Assembly (NCBI GenBank): GCA_012515365.1
Contig: JAAYYM010000108.1
Coordinates: 1-16,951, forward strand
Direction: 5' to 3'
Source: Clostridia bacterium
GTDB lineage: Bacteria > Bacillota_A > Clostridia > Lachnospirales > Lachnospiraceae
Length of the DNA: 16,951 nucleotides
How positions within the stretch are numbered: position 1 is the first letter of the stretch; every line of letters starts with the position of its first letter. A program made the position numbers and the translations under genes. This document shows, one piece after another, positions 1 to 7,202 of the stretch. Below the pieces are notes generated by a model. It worked only from the letters and a program-made list of their open reading frames with translations. It was not told the origin of the DNA and searched no databases.

Positions 1-126
1 GAGAGTAGTACCATCTTCCTGCCATACACCTTCTCCATCCGGTCCTCTGTGTATGATTCTGTTGGTACATTCAATTGCCTTTTCACGGTCTAGCTTTTGA
101 TGAACGACGCCAAATATTCCACACAT
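1..126 (-). CDS. asnB: Asparagine synthetase (glutamine-hydrolysing), N-terminal fragment cut by window edge
   Basis: Only the first 42 residues are inside the window; the gene continues past position 1. The protein begins MCGIFGVV, and residues 26-31 read HRGPDG. Both are signatures of the class II glutamine amidotransferase domain of AsnB, where Cys2 (after Met removal) releases ammonia from glutamine. In the complete family this ammonia amidates an adenylylated aspartate. The start is set by an AGGAG at 134-138, seven bases upstream of the ATG. It is the third gene of a minus-strand unit behind an acetyltransferase and a glycosyltransferase (53-bp gap). AsnB homologues inside polysaccharide clusters sometimes amidate sugar acids rather than aspartate. 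The visible fragment cannot separate the two roles, so the family is well supported and the substrate is not. Confidence 0.9.
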   Translation of the reverse strand, partial: MCGIFGVVHQKLDREKAIECTNRIIHRGPDGEGVWQEDGTTL

Positions 127-179
127 CTATTTGCTCCTATCATGTTCCGGTTATTTTTGATCACAAATTGTTTCCTTGA

Positions 180-1340
180 TTACTGATTACTTTTTTGAAT
201 GCTGATTGCTTCTTTAATTCGATAAAACAGCAGCTTAACCATATATTTGCTTTTCAATGCACGATAATGATATAAATACTGATCAACATCCGCTTTCTTT
301 GGTTTCTTACCCTGCACTGAGGTATCATATAGGAAAAAGTAATCTCCCTCAGTTTCTTCATAAATATTAGCGTCCATCGGACGAAGTCTGCATCCAAAGC
401 GCGCCAACACCTGATACGGTTTGCATGCTCCAGACAACAGATAGCGGCTCTTCTGCGTCTTATATCCATACAGATCGATCACACACAACTCCTCGGTCTG
501 TAGAAATTCCTTCATTTTCTGCTCGAGCTTACTATTTTCAAAGAAAGCATCATATACAGCCTCCGACTGCTCTAAAGATGAGAAATGATATGCTCTCTGC
601 TTTCTTCCTGCAAGCGGAACCTGTAAATCAGTAACTGCTTTTTTTGCATGCTGCCCTTCATCAAAAAAATTGGTTGTCAAAGAAATTCTTGGATAGAGAA
701 AATACAAATCATTTTCTATCATATATTTGATAAAATACTTAAGCCATGAATGATCCGACCAAGATGCAACATTATGCGGTATCCGCGGATCATCAAACTG
801 CTCATCATTCTCACGGCTTAACAGCCAGGATTTAAATTTCAGCCATTGTTCACAGGTCCATGCCTGTCCCCAAGATGATGCAAATTGCATATACCAGTTG
901 CTAAAGCCATCCTCCAATGCAGAAAACGGTTCTCTTGTATGAACATTGAATAAATGATTATAAAGTGAGACACCGGCGATCTGATCCATCTGCTCTGTAA
1001 AGTCTAAGGCTTTTCTTGCATATAGATAAAAGGCAGGAGAAACATAGAGATCATCCTCGAGCATAATGATACTTCCATACTCTTTTGTATAATCTCCACA
1101 TTGCAGAATATGCTGCTTTAATCCAAGATTCTCTTGCTGATATACGACTTTTTTACTGCCATACTCCCAGTCAAAATCCTCAGCAATACGGACTACATCA
1201 ATGTTCTGTTCGCCTCGGTCAACACTGATAATAAGCGGTATGTCTTTACGGTCATACTCTGCCTGCGCTATGGATTTAAGCAGTCGCTTCAGAGAATGAA
1301 CACGGTTATATGCAACGATCACAATAGCAAGCTCTCTCAT
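180..1340 (-). CDS. GT-A fold glycosyltransferase with GnT-I-like EDD motif
   Basis: A 386-residue cytoplasmic glycosyltransferase, probably acting on a nucleotide-sugar donor in surface-glycan synthesis. The N-terminus (about 1-20, IVIVAYNR) is the nucleotide-binding opening of GT-A enzymes. Residues 92-105 carry IMLEDDLYVSPAFY, in which E95-D96-D97 is the metal/donor-binding triad. This arrangement resembles the EDDL motif of GT13 N-acetylglucosaminyltransferase I more than the DSDD of ordinary GT2 enzymes. A WGQAW segment follows in the middle third. There is no signal peptide or clear membrane helix. The ATG is preceded by AAAGGA lying within the end of the upstream acetyltransferase gene (6-bp gap), which suggests translational coupling. 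The enzyme class is well supported; donor, acceptor and linkage cannot be read. Confidence 0.82.
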   Translation of the reverse strand: MRELAIVIVAYNRVHSLKRLLKSIAQAEYDRKDIPLIISVDRGEQNIDVVRIAEDFDWEYGSKKVVYQQENLGLKQHILQCGDYTKEYGSIIMLEDDLYVSPAFYLYARKALDFTEQMDQIAGVSLYNHLFNVHTREPFSALEDGFSNWYMQFASSWGQAWTCEQWLKFKSWLLSRENDEQFDDPRIPHNVASWSDHSWLKYFIKYMIENDLYFLYPRISLTTNFFDEGQHAKKAVTDLQVPLAGRKQRAYHFSSLEQSEAVYDAFFENSKLEQKMKEFLQTEELCVIDLYGYKTQKSRYLLSGACKPYQVLARFGCRLRPMDANIYEETEGDYFFLYDTSVQGKKPKKADVDQYLYHYRALKSKYMVKLLFYRIKEAISIQKSNQ

Positions 1341-1346
1341 CGGTCA

Positions 1347-2054
1347 TCATCCTTTACTATGATTTTTCATAAATATTTCTATATCAGCAAATTCTTTAAT
1401 ATGTGTCCGGATCCACTCTTCATCCTTTTGCCACCATTGGCAGGAAAGCAAAGCGGCAATCTGGTCATCGCTAAATCGAGATCTGATTTTTTTAGCCGGC
1501 ACTCCGGCGTAAACACCATATGGTTCTACGTCGTTCAGTACAAGAGAACCTGCTCCGATGACTGCTCCATCATGAATCGTGACCCCTTCTGCGATCCTGA
1601 CATGATTACCGATCCAGACATCGTTGCCGATAGCGATCTGTATCTTCCTATCCTGATCTAGAAAAACAGATTCTTCAAAGATAGTCTGTCTGGTATACGT
1701 ATATCCCATGGCTGCGTCCTTCGAATAAAAAGCCGGATGCATTGCAACGATTTTTTCCGTTGGATGCTTTCCAAGCAGACAGGTCACATCTGTCCCAATC
1801 GACGTATACTTCCCGATCACTGTATTGGTAAAATTACATTGGTTGTTGATATAAGAACCAAACCCAACGTGTACATTCTTCAAAAAAACATTTTTTCCGA
1901 TATAATTGCGTCCGCAAAGAACAGTATGTTTACATAAATACGCGTGTTGCTTAATGATACTATTTGTTGAAAGCTCCAATTTCATTTTCCTGAATGGAAA
2001 TATCAATGATCTGTATACTGCGGATCCGATCTCCGCCAATTTTCTTTTCAGCAT
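1347..2054 (-). CDS. Hexapeptide-repeat acetyltransferase (CatB/WbbJ-like)
   Basis: A 235-residue left-handed beta-helix acyltransferase, expected to move an acetyl group from acetyl-CoA to a sugar hydroxyl or amine. Imperfect hexapeptide repeats run from about residue 48 to 90 and from 141 to 175 (IGNDVWIGNHV, then VIGAGSLVLNDV). The characteristic AGVPAKKIR follows at about 183-191. GKHP at 95-98 supplies the probable catalytic histidine (H97). The longer open frame reaching 2264 was rejected: it lacks a ribosome site, overlaps the divergent gene and encodes unrelated sequence. The ATG at 2054 has a perfect AGGAGG four bases upstream. It is the first gene of the minus-strand unit that continues into the glycosyltransferase and asnB. 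O-acetylation of a surface polysaccharide is the likely role by context; the substrate is unknown. Confidence 0.88.
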   Translation of the reverse strand: MLKRKLAEIGSAVYRSLIFPFRKMKLELSTNSIIKQHAYLCKHTVLCGRNYIGKNVFLKNVHVGFGSYINNQCNFTNTVIGKYTSIGTDVTCLLGKHPTEKIVAMHPAFYSKDAAMGYTYTRQTIFEESVFLDQDRKIQIAIGNDVWIGNHVRIAEGVTIHDGAVIGAGSLVLNDVEPYGVYAGVPAKKIRSRFSDDQIAALLSCQWWQKDEEWIRTHIKEFADIEIFMKNHSKG

Positions 2055-2058
2055 ATTA

Positions 2059-2064
2059 CCTCCT
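2059..2064 (-). promoter_or_regulatory. Ribosome binding site that decides the acetyltransferase start
   Basis: A perfect AGGAGG on the minus strand, four bases upstream of the ATG at 2054. It excludes the 70-residue N-terminal extension of the open frame. Confidence 0.85.
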
Positions 2065-2114
2065 GCTGTTAAACAGTCAATCTTTCCCGATAACTGCAAA
2101 ATACCACAAAATAT

Positions 2115-2143
2115 AGTATACTCTATCTCACCCTCAAATTCAA
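2115..2143 (-). promoter_or_regulatory. Sigma-A-type promoter for acetyltransferase-GT-asnB unit
   Basis: On the minus strand TTGAAT (2143-2138) and TATACT (2120-2115) are separated by exactly 17 bases. Transcription would start near 2107, giving a leader of roughly 50 bases before the ATG at 2054. Assigned by consensus only. Confidence 0.65.
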
Positions 2144-2163
2144 CAAAAGAGAATAACGAAACC

Positions 2164-2192
2164 TTGCCATGAATCACCTGATGGGCTATACT
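2164..2192 (+). promoter_or_regulatory. Sigma-A-type promoter for GT2-fucosyltransferase unit
   Basis: TTGCCA (2164-2169) and TATACT (2187-2192) are separated by 17 bases on the plus strand. Transcription would begin near 2199, giving a short leader of about 28 bases before the ATG at 2227. The -35 box lies 20 bp from the -35 box of the opposite-strand promoter, so both could share one regulator site. Confidence 0.65.
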
Positions 2193-2226
2193 TAGGCTTA
2201 TATAATTAAGAAAAGGATTACTGATT

Positions 2227-3078
2227 ATGACGACTAAGTTAAATGAACAGCCCGTTGTTTCCATCGTGACTGTCTGCTATAACGAACAACATACGATTCG
2301 TAATGTCATGGACTCTGTCCTTGCTCAGACTTATACAAATTTCGAATATATCATTCAGGATGGTGACTCTACAGATGAAACCAAAACTATCATCTCATCC
2401 TATCAGGAAAAATTCAGACAAGCCGGCATTCCACTTTATGTATACTCCGAAAAGGATCAGGGAATATATGATGCCATGAATAAAGCCGTCACTCACTGTA
2501 ATGGTCTTTGGATCAATTTCATGAATGCAGATGATCGTTTTGCCAACCCAAACGTACTAGATGCCATCTTTTGTAATCGGGCATACGATCAGGTTTCTCT
2601 TCTTTATGGTGATGCTGTCGAGTTGGAGTTTGGTGAGGCTTATTTGTTTACCAAATGTCCGGAACGGATTGAAGAAAGAATGCCTTTTAGTCATCAGTCT
2701 GTATTTGTCAGGAAAGAACTTTTACTCAAGTATCCATTCAATCTACAGTATCGAATTGGTGCCGATTATGACTTTCTTCTGACCTTATATCAGAAGGGCG
2801 CCTGCTTTGAAGATGTAGGATTAAATGTATGCATCATATCAAAAGACGGACTTTCTTCTGTAAACTTATATGACACCTTTGTCGAGTCTGTTAACATCCG
2901 GAAAGAACATGGCATTCAACAATATTCTGATACCGTGTATCAAAAGAAACTGAGGGCACTAAAAATCAAACAGTTTGGGATGGATCACTTCCCGATTTTT
3001 CTAAAAAAATACATCCGTAAAGTTCAAAGAATCCTACGCGGACAAAATCATAAAATGCAGGAGCGAATAAAAGAATGA
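2227..3078 (+). CDS. GT2 family glycosyltransferase (WcaA-like)
   Basis: A 283-residue soluble inverting glycosyltransferase. Residues 9-20 (VVSIVTVCYNEQ) and the following SVLAQTYTNFEYIIQDGDSTD are the classic GT2 nucleotide-binding start. NADD at about 100-103 is the DXD-type metal site, preceded by DAMNKAV, typical of the WcaA-like subgroup. The C-terminus is basic (RKVQRILRGQNHK), which may help it sit at the membrane face. The start ATG is preceded by AAAAGGA at 2211-2217. Its stop overlaps the next gene in an ATGA, so it is translationally coupled to the GT10 enzyme. Together they probably add consecutive sugars to a lipid-linked oligosaccharide. The sugar specificity is not readable. 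Confidence 0.88.
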   Translation: MTTKLNEQPVVSIVTVCYNEQHTIRNVMDSVLAQTYTNFEYIIQDGDSTDETKTIISSYQEKFRQAGIPLYVYSEKDQGIYDAMNKAVTHCNGLWINFMNADDRFANPNVLDAIFCNRAYDQVSLLYGDAVELEFGEAYLFTKCPERIEERMPFSHQSVFVRKELLLKYPFNLQYRIGADYDFLLTLYQKGACFEDVGLNVCIISKDGLSSVNLYDTFVESVNIRKEHGIQQYSDTVYQKKLRALKIKQFGMDHFPIFLKKYIRKVQRILRGQNHKMQERIKE

Positions 3079-4061
3079 AAAAGATTAAGATTAATTTTTC
3101 AGATTTTTGGGATGATCTGAATGTTAATGATAATTACTTTACAAATCTGCTGAAGCAGCATTACGATGTGGAAATTTCCCCCAATCCGGACTATCTGTTC
3201 TGCTCTGTTTTTGGCAGTGATCATTTAAAATATGACTGCATCAAAATTTTTTATACAGGTGAAAACCTATGCCCTGATTTTAATCTGGTTGACTATGCGC
3301 TTGGATTCCATCAGATTGCATTTGATGACCGTTATCTGCGCCTGCCCCTATATATTATGTATCAGGAAGCTTGTGAAAAGGCACAAAAAAAACATCTCTT
3401 TGAAGATGATTACTATCTGTCTAAAAAGAACTTTTGCAATTATGTGATTTCAAACAGCATTTCTGACTCTTCCAGAGACCGCATGATTCAAGTACTTTCT
3501 TCCTACAAAGAACTGGCTTCCGGTGGGAAATACAAAAACAATGTAGGGGGGCCTGTTCCAAATAAGATTGCATTTGAAAAAAACTATAAGTTTACGATGT
3601 GTTTTGAGAATACCGGTGCGATTGGATATACAACTGAAAAGATCATGGAGGCCTTTGCCGGCGACACCATTCCGATTTATTGGGGAAATCCGATGATTGC
3701 GAAAGAGTTTAATCCCAAAGCATTCATCAACTGTCATGATTATTCTTCTTTTGAAGAAGTTCTGAACGAAGTAAAGCGTATTGATTCAAACGACAGTCTG
3801 TTTTTAGAAATGATAAAAGCTCCCATTTTCACGGAAGCTTCTAGCGCTGCTGTATATTTAAAAAATGATTATCTGCTTGATTTCCTAAAGCATATCATAG
3901 ATCAGCCAATTGAAAAAGCAATTCGAAGAAACAAAATCTACCTCGGCGAACGTTATGAACATCGTGCGAAAGTACACTGGAAACTTGATAAAGCACTCTA
4001 CTATCCACGCAGACTTTCTTATTATCTGCAAAATCGCTTACGGATCATAAAAAATCGTTAA
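3075..4061 (+). CDS. GT10 alpha-1,3/4-fucosyltransferase family protein
   Basis: A 328-residue GT10-family enzyme, predicted to transfer fucose from GDP-fucose to an acceptor such as N-acetylglucosamine or glucose. The N-terminal half has FYTGENLCPDFN (59-70) followed by DYALGF and DDRYLRLPLY (84-93). The donor-binding block lies at about 171-204: YKFTMCFENT, then GYTTEKIMEAF, then TIPIYWGNP. These are the hallmark GT10 motifs and are laid out as in Helicobacter pylori FutA-type enzymes, as I recall them. The C-terminus is basic and lacks the heptad repeats of the H. pylori proteins. The ATG overlaps the stop of the preceding GT2 gene. Its own stop overlaps the stop of the convergent GT2 gene by four bases. 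No GDP-fucose synthesis genes are in the window. Family membership is strong; linkage and acceptor are inference. Confidence 0.93.
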   Translation: MKKIKINFSDFWDDLNVNDNYFTNLLKQHYDVEISPNPDYLFCSVFGSDHLKYDCIKIFYTGENLCPDFNLVDYALGFHQIAFDDRYLRLPLYIMYQEACEKAQKKHLFEDDYYLSKKNFCNYVISNSISDSSRDRMIQVLSSYKELASGGKYKNNVGGPVPNKIAFEKNYKFTMCFENTGAIGYTTEKIMEAFAGDTIPIYWGNPMIAKEFNPKAFINCHDYSSFEEVLNEVKRIDSNDSLFLEMIKAPIFTEASSAAVYLKNDYLLDFLKHIIDQPIEKAIRRNKIYLGERYEHRAKVHWKLDKALYYPRRLSYYLQNRLRIIKNR

Positions 4062-5098
4062 AACAAATAATATACGTACGTAAACGGAGTTAAAAGTCCC
4101 GTCTTACAAAGAAGAACAAATAACCATACGCCCAGTCTCTGGGATATCACAAGATCCTTATGTTTGAAAATTCCGACATGAGGATTTTTCCAGTATTTTG
4201 GGAAGTACTGTTTCATGATGCGTCTGGTGTACCGGCAGATCTGTGTCATCATTGCATGATCACTTTTTCTGCCCTTGATCTGTTCCTTTGAATAAATATG
4301 TCTTTTATTCGCCTGAAAAATAAAATAGGTCAGAAAACTCATAACAGTAAACTCAAAAATACTCTCGTCATTGATGAGCTCCCTGTGCTGCTGATTATAC
4401 TGAATGGCATGTTCAATTGCCTCATATGGAATCCGTTCCGGTTTAACACGCTTCGTCATGGTGCTTCCCTCATGAATCACCTGACTATGCCCATTATAAG
4501 GCAATATCACCATATTGCGTGCCAGAAACATTGCCATAAAATTAAACGGATTGTCTTCGTAAAGCTTTCCCTCTGCAAATCTGATCTGATGACGATCAAG
4601 GAATGCCCGTTGATACATCTTTCCATGTGGATTTAATCTTCTTAATACAAACTCCGGATTCTTATCTACCGGATAGCTGATATTTGCAATCGTATTTCCA
4701 TGGATGTCTACCTTTTTCTGTCCACTCAGTACCATTTCACTGTCATGCTCTTTTGCTGCCATATAAAGTGTTTCAAGGTAATCAACATCAATGTAATCGT
4801 CGCTATCTAAAAAAACAATGTATTCTCCGCAAGCATGATCAAGTCCTTCATTTCTTGCTTTCGACTGCCCCTCATTTTTCTTTTCAAAGCTTTGAATACG
4901 ATCCGGATACTTCTCAACATATTCATTGATCAATTCCTGTGTGCGGTCCGTGCTTCCATCATTGATGAGCACCACTTCAAAGTCCTGAAATGTTTGTCCA
5001 AATACACTTCCCAGGCTTTTTCTGATATATCGTTCTACATTATAGCACGGCATAATAATTGAAATTGCCGGAGTATGCTTTTTCTCTGTCTGATCCAT
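4058..5098 (-). CDS. GT2 family glycosyltransferase (EpsH/EpsJ-like)
   Basis: A 346-residue GT2 enzyme. Residues 11-20 (AISIIMPCYN), then SVFGQTFQDFEVVLINDGSTD and NEGQSKARNEGLDHACGEYIVFLDSDDYI, form the complete GT-A donor domain, with the DXD site at D98-S99-D100-D101. The C-terminal third is helix-rich and ends in a hydrophobic stretch (LGVWLFVLLCKTGLL) that may touch the membrane. The start has a GAGGA upstream, at the end of the preceding GT2 gene (7-bp gap). It is the last gene of the long minus-strand run, and its stop overlaps the fucosyltransferase stop on the other strand. The likely job is adding one sugar to a surface polysaccharide or teichoic-acid-like repeat unit. Donor and linkage are unknown. 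Confidence 0.9.
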   Translation of the reverse strand: MDQTEKKHTPAISIIMPCYNVERYIRKSLGSVFGQTFQDFEVVLINDGSTDRTQELINEYVEKYPDRIQSFEKKNEGQSKARNEGLDHACGEYIVFLDSDDYIDVDYLETLYMAAKEHDSEMVLSGQKKVDIHGNTIANISYPVDKNPEFVLRRLNPHGKMYQRAFLDRHQIRFAEGKLYEDNPFNFMAMFLARNMVILPYNGHSQVIHEGSTMTKRVKPERIPYEAIEHAIQYNQQHRELINDESIFEFTVMSFLTYFIFQANKRHIYSKEQIKGRKSDHAMMTQICRYTRRIMKQYFPKYWKNPHVGIFKHKDLVISQRLGVWLFVLLCKTGLLTPFTYVYYLF

Positions 5099-5105
5099 CT
5101 GATCC

Positions 5106-6164
5106 TCATCCTTTCAGCATGATTCTGTATAGTGAATAAAACTTCATTAAAAGCCACATCTGATTATGCTTTAACAGATAAACCGGTATTTTCTTAAAAA
5201 AGCTCATCTGAGTGCTGTCTATCTTCTTAACTGCATCCGCATATGGTTCCTCCATAATCGTCTGCTTCATCGCTTTGATTTTTTGGTTCACTGACTGTTT
5301 GTTATCTTTATGAAGATAATCCATATCCATACTTTCTAAAAAGAAAAAGATGCAACGCATATAGAAAACCTGCCAGAACAATTCCGGTTTATTGGTTTCA
5401 GATATAAATTGCTTAAGTCCCATAAGTGCACTTGTAAATACATCAATTCCATGCTCCCGATACACATATGTAGCAGAAGAACTCAGCTGACGATAATAGT
5501 AAAAATGCTGATTTAAATAACCGATTCTTTTTGCAGCATCAAATACACGAATGTTAAAATTAACATCCTCTGCTCGTTTGATCTGTTCCGGATAGTATAA
5601 TTGATGCTCTGTCAGAAATGACCTTCGATACAGCTTAGAGCAAGCAGATCCTGAACCAAACTGACTGCTTGGTGCTTCATAAATTGACAGATTTCCCACC
5701 ATTGTTTTTAGCTGCAGCTGCTCTTTCTGTTTTTCAGAAAACAGACGGATGTCTTCTGTATATGGCATATATCGTTTATTTTCTTCCCCATAGCATTTAT
5801 AAGAGCCCCATAGTAATACATCCAGCTGATCCTCCATGGCACGTTCATATACACACTGACAGTTATCGTGTGCAATATAATCATCTGAATCAACAAATGT
5901 AACCCATTCTCCACGTGCGATTCGCAGCCCATTATTTCTTGCAGCAGAGACGCCTTGATTTTTCTGATGTAATGTGATGACACGATCGTCATTTTTTCTG
6001 TATTCTTCTATAATGACTGCACTTGCATCTGTAGAACCGTCATCTACTAAAATCAACTCAATAGAAGAAAGCGTTTGTTTTAAAACGCTTTCTATACACT
6101 GACGCAAATATGTTTCTTCAACTTGATAGACAGGAACTATTACCGATACTTTCACTTCTGTCAT
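5106..6164 (-). CDS. GT2 family glycosyltransferase
   Basis: A 352-residue GT2 enzyme related in design to its downstream neighbour. It opens VSVIVPVYQVEETYLRQCIESVLKQTLSSIELILVDDGSTD-style (about 6-46). It continues with NQGVSAARNNGL and has the metal site at D92-S93-D94-D95 (FVDSDDYI). The C-terminal region is helical and aromatic-rich, without a convincing membrane span. Its ATG overlaps the stop of the upstream gene as ATGA, a translational-coupling arrangement. The adjacent pair probably acts sequentially on one glycan. Specificity cannot be deduced. Confidence 0.9.
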   Translation of the reverse strand: MTEVKVSVIVPVYQVEETYLRQCIESVLKQTLSSIELILVDDGSTDASAVIIEEYRKNDDRVITLHQKNQGVSAARNNGLRIARGEWVTFVDSDDYIAHDNCQCVYERAMEDQLDVLLWGSYKCYGEENKRYMPYTEDIRLFSEKQKEQLQLKTMVGNLSIYEAPSSQFGSGSACSKLYRRSFLTEHQLYYPEQIKRAEDVNFNIRVFDAAKRIGYLNQHFYYYRQLSSSATYVYREHGIDVFTSALMGLKQFISETNKPELFWQVFYMRCIFFFLESMDMDYLHKDNKQSVNQKIKAMKQTIMEEPYADAVKKIDSTQMSFFKKIPVYLLKHNQMWLLMKFYSLYRIMLKG

Positions 6165-7201
6165 TTTTCACTTGACCCTTTGTTCTTTCTATTAGGTGAC
6201 GATACACTCTGATCTGCTTTTCTCATTTTATTGACTTCTTCAGATTTACTTTTCTTTGATACACCATCATACTCCATACGTTTAATGTGATACTGAATGT
6301 CCTCCAGTATTTTTCGATTACTCGCAATCACATCCGCCTGCAGTCCTACGATAAAAGTCATAAAACCTAGCAGCATTAAGGTACTGGCAAAGATTAATGA
6401 CTGCATGTGCCCCATTCCGGCGCCACGCACAAAATAAACCAAAAATCGAATTCCGATACCTAGACCTATGGTAAATGGAATCATACCAAGTACGCTAAAA
6501 AAGGTAAGTGGACGATACATCATATATGCTCTTCCGATCGTAAGCATAGATCGTTTTACATAAGAAAACATACTGTGAAACAGTCTGGATTCACGCAGCT
6601 CGCCATTTGTCCTGATCGGAACAGAGGTGATCGCCATGCTTGTTCTTCCTGCCTGCACAATGGTTTCCAGTGTGTATGTGTAGTTATTCATTACATTAAG
6701 ATGCATCGCTGCGTCTCTGGAATAAGCACGAAAGCCACTTGGAGCATCAGGTATTTCTGTTTTAGACGCTTTTCTTACAACAAAGCTTCCAAAATGCTGA
6801 AGCTTTTTCTTTAATGGAGAGAAATGCTCAGTCTGATCGATCGGTCTTTCTCCGATTACGATCTCTGCCTTTTCTTCCAGAATAGGACGCACAAGCTTTT
6901 CGATATCAGCACCATTATACTGATTATCTGCATCCGTATTTACGATAATATCGGCACCATTTCTTAAGCAGGCATCTATTCCTGCCATAAATCCCTTGGC
7001 CAGACCTTTATTTTTTCTAAAGCTTACAACATAGTGTACGCCCCAGTTTCTTGCTACTTCTACTGTACGATCCACACTTCCGTCATTGATGATCAGATAT
7101 TCGATTGTATCGATCCCATCAATATGCTTTGGCAGATCATTCAATGCAATTTCCAATGTTTCTGCTTCATTCAGGCATGGTATTTGAATAATTAATTTCA
7201 T
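6161..7201 (-). CDS. Membrane-anchored polyprenyl-phosphate glycosyltransferase, DPM1-like
   Basis: A 346-residue GT2 enzyme of the dolichyl-phosphate mannosyltransferase type, predicted to load a sugar onto undecaprenyl phosphate at the inner leaflet. The catalytic domain has IIQIPCLNEAET (4-15), IINDGSVDRT (37-46), GLAKGFMAGI (66-75) and NTDADNQY (88-95). SGFRAYSRDAA (155-165) is a DPM1-family feature. Two hydrophobic helices follow at about 232-257 and 267-290. A lysine/serine-rich cytoplasmic tail of about 35 residues closes the protein and looks disordered. AAGGGG lies seven bases upstream of the ATG, one base after the stop of the upstream gene. It and the upstream GtrB-like enzyme may charge two different sugars; this is inference from position. 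Confidence 0.88.
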   Translation of the reverse strand: MKLIIQIPCLNEAETLEIALNDLPKHIDGIDTIEYLIINDGSVDRTVEVARNWGVHYVVSFRKNKGLAKGFMAGIDACLRNGADIIVNTDADNQYNGADIEKLVRPILEEKAEIVIGERPIDQTEHFSPLKKKLQHFGSFVVRKASKTEIPDAPSGFRAYSRDAAMHLNVMNNYTYTLETIVQAGRTSMAITSVPIRTNGELRESRLFHSMFSYVKRSMLTIGRAYMMYRPLTFFSVLGMIPFTIGLGIGIRFLVYFVRGAGMGHMQSLIFASTLMLLGFMTFIVGLQADVIASNRKILEDIQYHIKRMEYDGVSKKSKSEEVNKMRKADQSVSSPNRKNKGSSEK

Positions 7202-7202
7202 G

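Noticed and set aside
1134..1661. A 175-residue plus-strand open frame
   Set aside because: It is antisense to the acetyltransferase and the EDD glycosyltransferase, has no ribosome site or recognisable motif, and straddles two genes with clear families.
2055..2264. A 70-residue N-terminal extension of the acetyltransferase
   Set aside because: It overlaps the divergent GT2 gene and both promoters, and AGGAGG marks the ATG at 2054.
4073..4082. Palindrome TACGTACGTA near the convergent gene ends
   Set aside because: It lies in the coding sequence of the last GT2 gene, has no loop or T-run and is too short to act as a terminator; chance is enough to explain it.
4298..4636. A 112-residue plus-strand open frame
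   Set aside because: It is entirely antisense to the GT2 gene at 4058-5098, without ribosome site or motif.
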